NCBI GenBank assembly: GCA_040218415.1
Contig: JAVJRN010000031.1
Span: 1 to 64,000, forward strand
Direction of reading: 5' to 3'
Length of the DNA: 64,000 bases
Source of the DNA: JAVJRN01 sp040218415
GTDB taxonomy: Bacteria; Bacteroidota; Bacteroidia; Cytophagales; Cyclobacteriaceae
The notes under the pieces are model-generated. The model had not been told where the DNA came from and searched no databases. It saw only the letters and a program-made list of their open reading frames with translations. Positions 1 to 10,422 of the stretch are shown here, piece by piece. Each line of letters starts with the position of its first letter. Positions within the stretch are counted from its first letter, which is position 1. The translations under genes and the position numbers were made by a program.

Positions 1-256
1 AAGAAAAATATCTCGGCATTTTGGAGGATTTTCCCCGATCGTTCAAGACAACTTTTTGCCTCACCTAACAACATCTCAAAAAACCGCACCAAATTTTCTT
101 TGGTGTGGCCAAAGTCAAATCTTTTTCCCGAAATACCCTAATTAGTTCTTCTTGTAGTGTTTGAGATGGTTATTTTCAAAAGTAGTTACATCGATGACCT
201 CCAAACCAACAAAGTTTTAGTTGGCGGTAATGCGGTAGAACTTTATCTTACAGGTG

Positions 257-3200
257 ATGTTGGGTAAACTGTTTTTTTTGATTGTATTAGTGGGGGCTTT
301 TGTAAATACAAATGCACAATCATTACTCAATAGCAGACACTCCAGTTATTACACTTATATCTATCAACTCACCACCCAGGAAGCTCGCCAGATCAATCAC
401 TCCAAAAAATGGGAGGTTGATTCCAGTTTTTTTCATACGTTGATAACCTCTTTTCCAACAGATTCTTTGTTGGAGGAGCATCTGCCGGAGGGACATTATT
501 TGAGTGTGGTAGCAAAAGATTCGCGGTTGCAGCTGGAGTATTTTTCCATTCAGCCATTTGACGTGGAAGTGTTCAACAACAGTCGTGATTTGAATGTGAA
601 AGTTTATGAAGCGGATGGACAGAATGTAGACCATGCAGCGGTGAAAGTAGGCTTAAAAACACTGCGCTATGACAAAAAGACGAGCTTATACCAAGACAGA
701 AAATCGAATAAAAATGGACTGATAGAAGTCGAAGTGGATGGGTTTACTGCCTTTTATCAGCTGAAAAGAGGGAGGAAGAACTCCATCGTCAAAAGAATCA
801 TCTTCAAAACCTTAAATGGTACCCCATTAAAATATCCAGTGTTTGTCATTCGAAAAACGCTGTTGACTGTTGTTCGCTTTCCAAAGGATGTGGTGAATTC
901 TATAAGATTTGGATATCCACAAGGTTTGATTCAGCGAATCGTTCGAGGGTCAGAAAAGCTATATTTTGGAACCCTTTGCCTATTCGATAAAGAATATTGT
1001 AACTGGTATGGTGATGATTGGAAATTTCGAAAAAAGTACGGTGGTTATTTGACCTTTTCTAAACCTAAATACATGCCAGGCGATACGATTAAAATGAAGG
1101 CTTTTATCGTGAAAAAGAAAAGGGGGAAACCGCTTAAAAAATCTGTTTTCGCCAAGCTCTACATGTCTGGAAATTCAGTAGCATTTGACGAATTGAAGCC
1201 CTATGCGCCAGGAGGATATGCCTTTGAATTTGTGATTGGAGATACCATAACCCCAAAGCTGGATCGAAACTATTCACTTACTTTATACAACACAAGGAAT
1301 AAGCGATATCTCAGTGGTTCTTTTCGCTATGAAGATTATGAACTGGGAAAGATCAAGCTAGATGTGACCTCAGAAAAAGGCATTTACTACCGAGGAGATT
1401 CCGCGCAGATCAAGGTCACTGGAAAAGATGAAAACGACCTGAACCTGCTTGATGCAAGGGTAGAAGTAACTGTCCGCACGGAGGAAGTCATTGAAGTTTT
1501 CGGTGAAAAAGTATTCGTCCCGAATGTGATTTTCGAGGAGGAGATTCCACTTCTTCCGACTGAAACTACGCAAGTTGTTTTATCGGAGGGCTTGTTTCCA
1601 AATGCCAATCTCCGATATGAAGTAGAGGTAAGGCTGTTGACCAGCGACAATGAATCCAAAACGCAGGCTATCAACTTGGAGTTCTACCATCAGCGGGCTT
1701 TGCTCCAGTATGAATTGCGGAAGGATAGCGTGGATTTGTCACTGGAAGTCAATGGCGTGTCAAAAGACACTGTGGCTCAAGTTATTGGTTATGATGTTTT
1801 TGGAAATGAGATCGAAAAGCAGCAGCTACACTTACCTAGTGCTGTTCAAATAAACCCATATTATCAATCCTATAAAATTGAGCTGAATAAGGATTTGAAG
1901 ATGGGATTTGATGTGGCAGAGGAAGAAGCACAATTGACTTTCAATGCACAGCGTACCACGGATTCCTTATTTATCAAGACCTATAATCCCCGAAAAATTC
2001 CTTTTGTTTACTACCTGTTCAAGACCAATCAAATACTGGAAAAAGGGAATACTCAACGCTTAGATTTAAGTCGTCAAGTTCATGGAAAAGAAAATTACTA
2101 TTTGTCTATTCAGTATCTGTGGGGAGGGCGTGTATTCACGAGAAACTACGAAATAGCTCTCGATGATAGTGAACTGAATGTAAGCCTATCTGGGCCGCCA
2201 GTGGTCTATCCGGGGCAGACCGTATCGCTAAACCTGAAAGTCACTGACTTTAAAGGTCGCCCTGTGGAGGATGCAGATATTTTGGCGCATGGATTAACGA
2301 GCAAATTCAAGGCGAATCCCGTTCAGCTTCCTAACCTCAAAAAGGAAAGAAAACAGCGTGAGTTGATCAATACTTTTTCATTAAACCAGGAACCAGTTTT
2401 CCAGGATGATTTAGCATTGGATTATGATCTGTGGAATCCGCTCATGCGGCTTGATTCCATTCAATATTTCAATTTCCTGTATCCTGATAGTCTATTTCGG
2501 TTTGAATATGTGCCAAGCGATAGCATTACCCAGTTTGCTCCGTTTGTGGTAAAAGAGGGAGTCATTCAGCCAGTCAACGTTATCTATCTGGACGATCAGG
2601 TAATTTATCTGGGTTGGTCGATGAATGAACCTTATTCTTTTAAGGTAGATCCCGGATTTCATCAGGTCAGGATTCGAACCGACCAATATGAGTATTATGT
2701 TGATGATGTTTTCTTTGAAAAAGGAAAGAAGCTGATCTTTTCCATAGACCATGATCGACTGCCGAAAGGAGTGCGAAAATATGATCGAGGCATTGTATTT
2801 ACGAAAAATGAAATCAGTAATCTGGAGCGGTACAGTATGTATTACAGAAACACCTTCGGGGATCAGCTGGCTTATATAGCGCAAGGAGATCGGATTTTCA
2901 AAATTGCTCCATTAGAAACTGTGGGGGTGCTTGGCCCGATGAGCGAAAAGAGTTTCCGACTCAATGTGTTCAATGGTTTTGAAACCAAAATGACGTACGA
3001 GCCTCGTTTTGAATATGAATTTGAAGGTGGACTGGTGAAAATGCGTAGCGCAGATAAGCGTCGTTTTATGCCACTAAAAACATCAAATCGAGTGAGGAAA
3101 GAGTTTCTTGATCAGGTAAATACGGTTGAAAGTATGGAAAAAGCTTGGAGTGATGAGATCAGGAGGCGAAGACTGGCTTCCAGGCGATACATCAATCCAT

Positions 3201-6133
3201 GGAGCACCATTGAAAGCGAAGGGAAACTTGTAGCTACTATTGACCAATTGGATAATGATCCTTTGATTTTGAATGCGCTGCTGTTTAAACTGGATGATCC
3301 CTATTTCATGCAGGTATATCCAGGATTAAGAACACACTTTCAGGGGCTCAAGTCTGGTTTATATCGGTTGATATTTCTGCTGGATGAGGAGCGGTATTTC
3401 ATGAAGGATTCCATTGAAGTGAAGGTGAATGGTGCGAACTATTTATCGCTGGATTCAATACAGGCGGTGAAAAAGGATTCTTTCAGTATCCAGGCCAATC
3501 AGTTGATGGATCAGTATTTTCAGAAAAATGCGGACAAAATTTTGGATGAAAAGGAAAAGGAGCGACTGTACAAAACCTATCAGAAAAACTTCCAATATTT
3601 CGGTGAAGGAGAGGTGGTATCTGGTGTGGTGACGGATGATACCGGAGAGCCTTTGCCAGGTGTTACTGTTTTAGTGAAAGGCACATCCTATGGCACAGTC
3701 ACCGATTTGGATGGATACTATTCCATAAAGGTGCCCCTAGGATACCCTAATTTGGTTTTTTCCTTCATTGGTTTCAGTCCTAAAGAAATCGACAGTAAGC
3801 TTCAATCAGGAAGTGTATCACTTGAGACTGACGTCCAACAATTGTCAGAAGTGGTGGTTGTCGGGTATGGGGCTATTGAGAGAAAGGCGCTGACGTCCTC
3901 TATTTCAGAAGTTTCTTCTTCTTTGCAAGGAATGGTTGCTGGAGTGGCTATTACCGACGCTATCAAAATCAGAGGAAATGCGACGATCTCAGGAGAATCG
4001 CCTCCCTTGATCGTGGTAGATGGAGTGCCTTATTTTGGTAAGTTGGAAGATTTGAATCCAGCAATGATCAAGAATGTAGAGGTGCTCAAATCAGAGGCAA
4101 TGACTGCACTTTATGGTGCTCGGGCTGCCAATGGTGTACTGCTTATCAGCACGGGAAATGGAATAGATAATCAGGTATTGAAAGGACTAGCAGGCGAAGA
4201 GGTTTCGACAGAACTGCTGGAAGAAATGAACAGTTCGTCCTCTATAAGAACAGATTTTTCGGATGAGGCATTTTGGTATCCATCCATTCGGACGGATAAG
4301 CGTGGTGAAGCGACGGTGAAAGTTACCTTTCCTGATGACATCACCAGCTGGGATACCTTTGTATATGCCATGACTGGGAAGCAATCTGGCCAAACACGGA
4401 AAGCGATCAAATCCTTTAAACCACTCACTGCTCAGATTAACGCCCCTCGATTTGTGGTTGAAAATGATAGTGCGCTAGCTATCGGTAAGTCCCTAAATTA
4501 TGCCTATGACACGGTGGAAGTGAAAACCACTTTTGAGTTGAATGGACAATTCATCAAAGAGCAAGATGTTCGATTTTCCAATGTTCATTTGGACACGCTT
4601 TTATTACAGACCCATGAAACTGACTCAATCCAACTAAAATACTATCTGACAAAACCTGATGGATATTTCGATGGAGAGCAAAGAATGATTCCGGTTTATC
4701 CTCAAGGAGTTTCTAAAAGTGTAGGGGAGTTTGCTACCATGCGAGGAGATACTTCCATAACGTGGAACTTTCCAGACTCTTTGGGTAAAGTTCATTTGTA
4801 TGCCAATGCCCGAAACCTGGATTTGTTAAGAGAAAAGATTGAATACCTGATCGACTATCCATATGACTGCAACGAACAGCTAGCCAGTAGACTCAAAGCT
4901 CTGGTCGTTTCTTTGCGCCTGGATGATGATCTGGAAGTGAAATCTGCCAGAGATGCGCAGATCAAAAGAGTCATTCGTAAACTGGAGCGCAATCAAAATG
5001 AAGAAGGTTTCTGGGGCTGGTGGAACCAATCGCCAATGGATAACTGGATCAGTGTACATGTGCTGGAAGCGTTGAAAATGGCACAAAAGGCCGGTTTTGA
5101 GGTGAAAATAGATCGAACTAAAATCACAGATGAAACTGTCTGGATGCTCACTTCTCACAAACCTGTCGGAAAACAAGTGGATGCGCTTTATATGTCGGCA
5201 TTAGTGGCAGCAAATATTGATTACGATCATTTCCTTGGGCAATTGGATACCGCAAGTCATTCACTTGCGTCACGATTGATGCTGTCAAAATCCAAGCAAC
5301 TGCTCAACATGCTGCCTGATAATGAATGGTTGCTAGACTCCTTGCAAAAGGATCAAATGGGTAGATATTATTTAGCTCAGTCGAATAAAATGCTGCGCTG
5401 TTTTTACAGTGATCGTTCCGTGGAGTGGACGGCACATGCGCTCAATATACTTGGTAGTGATTCTACTGTTTCTCCATCTGTAAAGACGGGGCTAGAAAAT
5501 TACTTGCTGGATAAAATGAATGAGACGAGGTATTATAACACGTTTACATTATCCAATACCATCACCGCTCTTTCATCAGTCTTATCTGAAAATCAGACCA
5601 AAGAAACTGAGCTTACGCTGACAGGAATAGAGGATACCACAGTGGTGGAATTTCCATATGTCATGGAAACGAATCCCGGTAAGCTCATGCTTCAAAAAAC
5701 AGGTTTAATGCCACTTTATATTACAGCTTATCAAACTTACTGGCAACAGGATCCTAGTCAAGATACAACCTCTTTTACGGTGACTTCAAATTTTGAAGAG
5801 GGAGGATTGAGCCTAGATGCGGGGCAAGAACTTTCTCTTGAGGTGGAGGTAAAAGTTCATCAAGCCTCTGAGTTTGTCATGATTGAGATTCCGATACCTG
5901 CAGGCTGCTCCTATGCCTCGAAGAATCAATACCCAAGAGAAGTTCATCGGGAATATTTTAGAGAAAAAGTAAGCATATTCTGTCGGAAACTTGATCCAGG
6001 ATTACATCATTTTGAAGTGAAATTACTGCCCAGATATGCCGGAAAATATACGCTGAATCCAGCTAAAGCAGCATTGATGTACTTCCCCGTTTTTTATGGA
6101 CATGAGGGAGTGAAGCGGGTGTCAGTGGAGTGA
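257..6133 (+). CDS. alpha-2-macroglobulin-like protein with embedded carboxypeptidase-regulatory and TonB plug domains
   Basis: Exported giant protein of 1958 residues, probably anchored or secreted at the envelope. It starts with a hydrophobic signal peptide ending around TNAQS. An in-frame GTG lies one codon before the ATG chosen here. MG2-like macroglobulin segments occupy the first half (for example the YMPGDTIKMKAFIVKKK motif). Around residues 1118-1200 there is a carboxypeptidase D regulatory-like domain (VVSGVVTDDTGEPLPG). It is followed by a TonB plug-like segment (PPLIVVDGVPYF to LYGARAANGVLLIST), but no outer-membrane beta-barrel follows. The C-terminal half is the macroglobulin bait/complement-like region with a C-N-E-Q sequence whose codons begin at 4868, matching the CxEQ thioester motif of the family. 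Trapping of proteases or of surface partners is an inference. No shine-dalgarno-like sequence is clear. Confidence 0.85.
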   Translation: MLGKLFFLIVLVGAFVNTNAQSLLNSRHSSYYTYIYQLTTQEARQINHSKKWEVDSSFFHTLITSFPTDSLLEEHLPEGHYLSVVAKDSRLQLEYFSIQPFDVEVFNNSRDLNVKVYEADGQNVDHAAVKVGLKTLRYDKKTSLYQDRKSNKNGLIEVEVDGFTAFYQLKRGRKNSIVKRIIFKTLNGTPLKYPVFVIRKTLLTVVRFPKDVVNSIRFGYPQGLIQRIVRGSEKLYFGTLCLFDKEYCNWYGDDWKFRKKYGGYLTFSKPKYMPGDTIKMKAFIVKKKRGKPLKKSVFAKLYMSGNSVAFDELKPYAPGGYAFEFVIGDTITPKLDRNYSLTLYNTRNKRYLSGSFRYEDYELGKIKLDVTSEKGIYYRGDSAQIKVTGKDENDLNLLDARVEVTVRTEEVIEVFGEKVFVPNVIFEEEIPLLPTETTQVVLSEGLFPNANLRYEVEVRLLTSDNESKTQAINLEFYHQRALLQYELRKDSVDLSLEVNGVSKDTVAQVIGYDVFGNEIEKQQLHLPSAVQINPYYQSYKIELNKDLKMGFDVAEEEAQLTFNAQRTTDSLFIKTYNPRKIPFVYYLFKTNQILEKGNTQRLDLSRQVHGKENYYLSIQYLWGGRVFTRNYEIALDDSELNVSLSGPPVVYPGQTVSLNLKVTDFKGRPVEDADILAHGLTSKFKANPVQLPNLKKERKQRELINTFSLNQEPVFQDDLALDYDLWNPLMRLDSIQYFNFLYPDSLFRFEYVPSDSITQFAPFVVKEGVIQPVNVIYLDDQVIYLGWSMNEPYSFKVDPGFHQVRIRTDQYEYYVDDVFFEKGKKLIFSIDHDRLPKGVRKYDRGIVFTKNEISNLERYSMYYRNTFGDQLAYIAQGDRIFKIAPLETVGVLGPMSEKSFRLNVFNGFETKMTYEPRFEYEFEGGLVKMRSADKRRFMPLKTSNRVRKEFLDQVNTVESMEKAWSDEIRRRRLASRRYINPWSTIESEGKLVATIDQLDNDPLILNALLFKLDDPYFMQVYPGLRTHFQGLKSGLYRLIFLLDEERYFMKDSIEVKVNGANYLSLDSIQAVKKDSFSIQANQLMDQYFQKNADKILDEKEKERLYKTYQKNFQYFGEGEVVSGVVTDDTGEPLPGVTVLVKGTSYGTVTDLDGYYSIKVPLGYPNLVFSFIGFSPKEIDSKLQSGSVSLETDVQQLSEVVVVGYGAIERKALTSSISEVSSSLQGMVAGVAITDAIKIRGNATISGESPPLIVVDGVPYFGKLEDLNPAMIKNVEVLKSEAMTALYGARAANGVLLISTGNGIDNQVLKGLAGEEVSTELLEEMNSSSSIRTDFSDEAFWYPSIRTDKRGEATVKVTFPDDITSWDTFVYAMTGKQSGQTRKAIKSFKPLTAQINAPRFVVENDSALAIGKSLNYAYDTVEVKTTFELNGQFIKEQDVRFSNVHLDTLLLQTHETDSIQLKYYLTKPDGYFDGEQRMIPVYPQGVSKSVGEFATMRGDTSITWNFPDSLGKVHLYANARNLDLLREKIEYLIDYPYDCNEQLASRLKALVVSLRLDDDLEVKSARDAQIKRVIRKLERNQNEEGFWGWWNQSPMDNWISVHVLEALKMAQKAGFEVKIDRTKITDETVWMLTSHKPVGKQVDALYMSALVAANIDYDHFLGQLDTASHSLASRLMLSKSKQLLNMLPDNEWLLDSLQKDQMGRYYLAQSNKMLRCFYSDRSVEWTAHALNILGSDSTVSPSVKTGLENYLLDKMNETRYYNTFTLSNTITALSSVLSENQTKETELTLTGIEDTTVVEFPYVMETNPGKLMLQKTGLMPLYITAYQTYWQQDPSQDTTSFTVTSNFEEGGLSLDAGQELSLEVEVKVHQASEFVMIEIPIPAGCSYASKNQYPREVHREYFREKVSIFCRKLDPGLHHFEVKLLPRYAGKYTLNPAKAALMYFPVFYGHEGVKRVSVE

Positions 6134-6370
6134 TTTGCCAGTTTGCTTCCAATTGTTCTATAATCCGTCAGTATTTTTCACTAGCTCTTTAAGGATGGGT
6201 TTTACAAGTATTAGACTTAAGGTGATAATATAAAAGACTCACATTCGACTTAATTTGAACGATAGTCAGTGCCGTTAAATGACTCGGTTGATGAATAACT
6301 CTGCTTTAGGTTTATCATTCTCACAAATTGTTTTATTGACGCAATCTCATCTCTCAAGCATATTTCAAAT

Positions 6371-6403
6371 AAAAAAAGGGCGGCTTCAAACATGAAACCG
6401 CCC
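6371..6403 (-). terminator. rho-independent terminator of the BlaR1-like gene
   Basis: Read on the minus strand, gggcgg and ccgccc pair around an AT-rich loop with three more pairs inside, followed by a run of seven T. It lies 45 bases past the stop codon of the minus-strand M56 gene. Confidence 0.75.
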
Positions 6404-6447
6404 GATCTGTAAAAACAGGTTTTGGCTTTATTTGGAAAAGATCAATT

Positions 6448-8193
6448 TTATTTACGTGCTAACCTCACACTTTTGTAACCTACAAAGCTGATTTGTAATT
6501 CCTCAGATTCGCTTGCAGCAACTTTGAATTGCCCCTCTAGGTTGGAGACCGTGCCTCTGTTAGTTCCTGCGACTACAATGTTTGCACCGGGCATTGCTTT
6601 ACCTTCAGGGCTATAAATAGTGCCAGACCATTGCCCATTGGCATACTGCGCATCTACTTTGAGCTGTTCATTCTGTGGTTCCATTTCGAATATGACGATG
6701 GGCTCCTGTGAGGTATTGTCTGTGTTTTTAACATTCGGATCTAGTGAAAAAACAATCGGCATCACCATTCTTACTCGGACTGGTTTTCCTCTTTGAGAAC
6801 CTGGCTTGAAAGCAGGAGCGTTTTGTACTACACGAACTGCCTCAGCATCACAACCAGAACCTATACCTTTCACGGTCTTTACTTCCGATAGGCTACCATC
6901 TGTTTCTACCACAAACTGTACATACACGCGACCTTCTACTCCCATTTTTCGGGCTTGCTCTGGGTACTTTATCTCGCTCGCCACATATTGGTAAAAGGGA
7001 TCCATACCACCTTCAAATGTTGGTTGCTCTTCTACAATTGTGAAGACTTCACCGTCTTGTTTTGACTTTTCCGATAGGTAATCAAAATTAGCTCCGTCCT
7101 TTTTGATGGCTATGTAGATCGCTTTATTCGCCTTATCTATATTCATCGAATGAATGGTCTTAGGATCCAAGTCTCGTAGCTCTTCGATGTTTGACATCTT
7201 GTCTCCCTCCAATACATCTACTTTCATAAAGGAGAGATCTTTCTGGATGTCCGACAGGTCCAATTGCATGTCAGTGGGTAATTGATCAAAACTAATGAGG
7301 TTGCTTTGGCTTCCCATTTTCTTGATTTCCTGATCTACTTCCTCGCTACAGGCGAATACTACAAAGAGCATGGCGCAGATTGTTGTTAGTGCTCCTAGCT
7401 TCCAGGGGCTTACATTTTTTGCTTGTTGTTTCATTGCTATTAGTCGTTTTAAGATTAAACCGTCATGAAATGAGCTGGCCAAGCTCAGTCCGTTTGACTT
7501 CAAAGTAGAACTGATCAGTATAGACGAATACTGCTCCACATTGTACGCCTTGATAGCGTGCGCGTCAGCTTGAAATTCGTGTATTTTTTTAATTTCCTTA
7601 TTGATGAACCACGAAGAAGGTAGCCACCAGAAACATGCTTTAAATATTTCGAAAAGTAGGAGATCATAGGTATGCCCCAAGGAAGCATGCGCCTTTTCAT
7701 GTCTCAAAATCACATCATAATCTTGTTGGTCTTTCTCAATCTCGTCACTCAGGAAAATCCAGTGGAAAAAGGTGAAACTGCCTTTGATATTCTGAACTTT
7801 TCTAATGTATTGATCATTGAATTTTTCGTAACTGCTCTTACGCTCTAGGTAAACCAAGTAGCCAACACTGCCTAAGAACTTCACTAAAAAGAAGGCTGTG
7901 ACGATGGCATAAATCCAAAGGAGCCAGCTTAGCTCGAAACCAGTTGATTGTGGAATAGAGGAAATAGATATAGCCTCAAGATTGACTGTGCCGAGGGGTG
8001 CTGCAGCCATCTGCTCAGAAGAGGTAAACGAAAGCTTCGGGAGCTTGAGCAAGGGAATGGTTAGCGACAAAATGGTTGAGCCAATGAGGTAGAAACGCAT
8101 TTTGGAATATTGACGCTCTTGGCGCAGGAAAATCCAATAGCCAAGTACCAATACCAAATGAATAATCGAAAGTTCAAGTAGGTAATTGCTCAT
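6448..8193 (-). CDS. BlaR1-like M56 metallopeptidase with TonB C-terminal and carboxypeptidase-regulatory domains
   Basis: Membrane sensor-protease of 581 residues. The N-terminal half has several membrane segments (about residues 5-25, 38-50, 88-115) and the zinc motif HEKAH at residues 165-169, as in BlaR1/MecR1 peptidases. A further membrane segment lies near residues 270-292. The periplasmic part carries a TonB C-terminal-like domain (about 395-480: GGMDPFYQYVASEIKYPEQA, then GRVYVQFVV). It ends with a carboxypeptidase-regulatory-like beta-sandwich (about 520-581: GKAMPGANIVVAGTNRGT). Its ATG overlaps the stop of the upstream MecI-like gene by four bases (ATGA), so the two are co-translated. 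By analogy it would sense an envelope signal and trigger loss of the repressor; the signal is unknown. This is the usual BlaR1-TonB arrangement of Bacteroidota. Confidence 0.88.
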   Translation of the reverse strand: MSNYLLELSIIHLVLVLGYWIFLRQERQYSKMRFYLIGSTILSLTIPLLKLPKLSFTSSEQMAAAPLGTVNLEAISISSIPQSTGFELSWLLWIYAIVTAFFLVKFLGSVGYLVYLERKSSYEKFNDQYIRKVQNIKGSFTFFHWIFLSDEIEKDQQDYDVILRHEKAHASLGHTYDLLLFEIFKACFWWLPSSWFINKEIKKIHEFQADAHAIKAYNVEQYSSILISSTLKSNGLSLASSFHDGLILKRLIAMKQQAKNVSPWKLGALTTICAMLFVVFACSEEVDQEIKKMGSQSNLISFDQLPTDMQLDLSDIQKDLSFMKVDVLEGDKMSNIEELRDLDPKTIHSMNIDKANKAIYIAIKKDGANFDYLSEKSKQDGEVFTIVEEQPTFEGGMDPFYQYVASEIKYPEQARKMGVEGRVYVQFVVETDGSLSEVKTVKGIGSGCDAEAVRVVQNAPAFKPGSQRGKPVRVRMVMPIVFSLDPNVKNTDNTSQEPIVIFEMEPQNEQLKVDAQYANGQWSGTIYSPEGKAMPGANIVVAGTNRGTVSNLEGQFKVAASESEELQISFVGYKSVRLARK

Positions 8194-8552
8194 GATTCCT
8201 TGTCTTTAAGTTCTTTGAGTAATTGCTCTAGTTCGTTCAGACTCAGGTTGTCTTCCTTTGTGAAAAAGGAGACCATTTGCTGATAAGAACCACTAAAATA
8301 GCGTTTCACGAATCCTTTCATGAAGGACTTGGTGTATTCCTCTTTGGACATCAAAGGATGGTACTTATGAGATTTTCCCTGCGCTTCAAAGCCTACAAAT
8401 CCTTTTTGCTGAAGAATCCTAACAATAGTGGAGACTGTATTATAGGCTGGCTTAGGCTCTGGCAGTTTGGTGATAACCTCCTTCACAAAGGCGGACTCCA
8501 GCTCCCAAAGTACCTGCATGATTTCTTCTTCTGCTTTCGTTAATTCTTTCAT
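8190..8552 (-). CDS. MecI/BlaI-family transcriptional repressor
   Basis: Cytoplasmic winged-helix repressor of 120 residues. It begins with KELTKAEEEIMQVLW, the classic start of BlaI/MecI proteins, and contains the recognition region YNTVSTIVRILQQKGFVG. The C-terminus is a helical dimerisation part ending in an ELEQLLKELK segment. It is the first gene of a two-gene operon with the BlaR1-like peptidase (four-base overlap). A set of inverted repeats just upstream is the probable operator, implying autoregulation. It is not evidence of beta-lactam resistance: no beta-lactamase is nearby. Confidence 0.92.
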   Translation of the reverse strand: MKELTKAEEEIMQVLWELESAFVKEVITKLPEPKPAYNTVSTIVRILQQKGFVGFEAQGKSHKYHPLMSKEEYTKSFMKGFVKRYFSGSYQQMVSFFTKEDNLSLNELEQLLKELKDKES

Positions 8553-8578
8553 GGTTTAGTCTGTTTTTCCGGATGTAT

Positions 8579-8650
8579 AACTAAATCGTTAGTTCAAAAC
8601 TAAAAGTTTAGTTTAACTAAACCAAAATTTTAGTAACTAATTTTTTAGTT
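8579..8650. promoter_or_regulatory. array of inverted repeats, probable MecI-type operator
   Basis: Four inverted repeats built on TTAGT/ACTAA follow one another: aactaa-atcg-ttagtt (8579-8594), aaacta-aaagtt-tagttt (8597-8614), gttta-ac-taaac (8611-8622) and ttagt-a-actaa (8630-8640), then a half site ttagtt (8645-8650). MecI/BlaI repressors bind dyads with TAC/GTA or TTAG-like cores, so this is the likely autoregulatory operator. Confidence 0.75.
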
Positions 8651-9228
8651 GGTGTTGTGTGAGGGAGAAAAGGCCTTCGGAATATCAGTGGAGTTATGGG
8701 GTTAGGGCGGTATGAAGATGATGGCTCTAGTTTGTGGCAATCTATCAATCATGGAAATTGAACCTGGCGATAGTATTTGACTTTTTAAAAAGCCAGTTTT
8801 CAAGACCTATTGGTATTCTCAGCCGCGAACTTTAGGCGGCAGGTTGGAAGGTGAGATTCTGAAGTTTCTGATCTTTGGTCTTCGATAAACTTAGACAAAT
8901 AGGTAGCATTCGGATTTTTAATCGAACTAAAATTCCCTCCAGCATCTTCCGTTTGTGAAGTGGATTTTGGATTATTGCGTTTTTAATGTAGCCATATGAC
9001 CATCGATATTAATTTGAATAACCTTCAAAGATTCTGAATCCTTGGAGGTTTGGTTGCTTCAGTGACCTGTCCTTAAAAAAATGGTGTTGAGACTGGTGAA
9101 TTTTGGCTAGTAATTCCCTTGGAGTGTACGCTAAATACGACCTATATTTCCTAATTACTTTTATTGAATACTGACGGAAAAATCGTTAATAATTCTTCCA
9201 AATAGGTATTATCCCAAGAAGAAATGGT
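8651..9228. other. intergenic stretch without recognised gene
   Basis: About 580 bases between the MecI promoter and the end of the minus-strand unknown gene. I see no convincing reading frame, RNA gene or clear terminator here. Confidence 0.5.
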
Positions 9229-10422
9229 TCAATTTCTAGCAACGATGATCGAGAAAGTCTTTGGGGCACTGAGATTAATAGCAGTCTGCGTTTTTGAATG
9301 TGCAGTCATTTGAAGCTGACATTGGAGAATTAGCTGTCGATTGTAATCTGCACATGCGATCATAAAAACCCCGGTGACCATTGTGTTTGGAGGAATATTT
9401 GGCGTTTGATCATCGTTGATGATGTTCAATTGACTAATGGACTTATCTGGGTCAATCGGGAAAGTTGGAATTTTTTCTAAGTGGATTTCTTGTTGATGGA
9501 TGAGAATTTCACGATCAACCATTTCTTTTTGAATGGAGATAAATAAATTATCTGGGAAAAGAAATTCCTCACTACGATTGGTAATTCTAAACCTTATCAG
9601 ACACTTGTTCACGGGTGTTGAGCCATTCTCCTGAAAAGCATAATTATCTATGGTATTGATTGACAACAGATCAAGCGAAATGCTATTAGAAATGGTATTG
9701 TTATTAACCTCTTTTTGGTAATCAAAAAGTTCGGAGGAATTTATGTTTACTGAAGACGATATTTCTTCACTCGCGTTATGATTGACCACTTGCCAAAAAA
9801 TGGAAACTATGATTAATAAGGAGATAACAATAAGTAAAGAACCTAGCCACTTTTTTTGATGATTGTGAGGTTGTTGAACTAGTCCATCAGTTTTCTTAAT
9901 TTGCCTTTCGGATATTTCCTTGTCCAAATACGGCTTGAGGTCGTCAGGATGAATATCCAAAATGGCTAAACAAAACTTCAATGTAGATTCGCTTGGTGTG
10001 GTTTCCTTTTTTGTAAATACGTTACCAGCAGCACGGTATTTACCTATTTGACCAGATCCTCGCAAGCCACCTGGAAACTTGCATTCACTATAAATACTTT
10101 TCAGGCCAGCTTCTACGTCATGAAGCCCTTGATTGCTGTTCAAGTACTTGTAAATAATGCTGGCACGATCCTGATTATGCACAGATTCTAAATGGAGTAT
10201 TACAGTTTGCTCTATTAGTTTTTTGAACCCTGCAGGTTTTATTCTGTGAACTGGATCACTGATTGTCACCTCTGACCTGAAAATATTTTCAAGACGACTT
10301 TTTGGATTTTCACAGACATCAATTATAAAACAGCGCAAGGCATTTGCCACCCGATCAGGCGAAGACTCTTGGATAAATTTGTCAATGGACAATTCAAATA
10401 CTGATGGGTTTGAAGCAGTCAT
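9229..10422 (-). CDS. single-pass membrane protein of unknown function
   Basis: I do not recognise this 397-residue protein. The N-terminal ~190 residues are hydrophilic and probably cytoplasmic. A single membrane segment lies at residues 193-211 (WLGSLLIVISLLIIVSIFW). About 185 residues beyond it are probably periplasmic and beta-rich, with phrases such as KCLIRFRITNRSEEFLFPD. The cytoplasmic part contains a run around residues 118-135 (GGLRGSGQIGKYRAAGNVF) that may be functional. Its ATG overlaps the stop of the upstream gene 10419-11057 by four bases, so the two are translationally coupled. The layout resembles a one-pass signalling or anti-sigma-type protein, but no known domain supports that. 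Confidence 0.7.
   Translation of the reverse strand: MTASNPSVFELSIDKFIQESSPDRVANALRCFIIDVCENPKSRLENIFRSEVTISDPVHRIKPAGFKKLIEQTVILHLESVHNQDRASIIYKYLNSNQGLHDVEAGLKSIYSECKFPGGLRGSGQIGKYRAAGNVFTKKETTPSESTLKFCLAILDIHPDDLKPYLDKEISERQIKKTDGLVQQPHNHQKKWLGSLLIVISLLIIVSIFWQVVNHNASEEISSSVNINSSELFDYQKEVNNNTISNSISLDLLSINTIDNYAFQENGSTPVNKCLIRFRITNRSEEFLFPDNLFISIQKEMVDREILIHQQEIHLEKIPTFPIDPDKSISQLNIINDDQTPNIPPNTMVTGVFMIACADYNRQLILQCQLQMTAHSKTQTAINLSAPKTFSIIVARN

Noticed and set aside
166..267. A 33-codon frame that overlaps the start of the macroglobulin gene.
   Set aside because: It is short, has no ribosome site and overlaps the next start; its composition alone is not enough.
6448..8552. Beta-lactam resistance operon.
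   Set aside because: MecI/BlaR1 pairs with TonB domains are common in Bacteroidota without any beta-lactamase, and none is present here.
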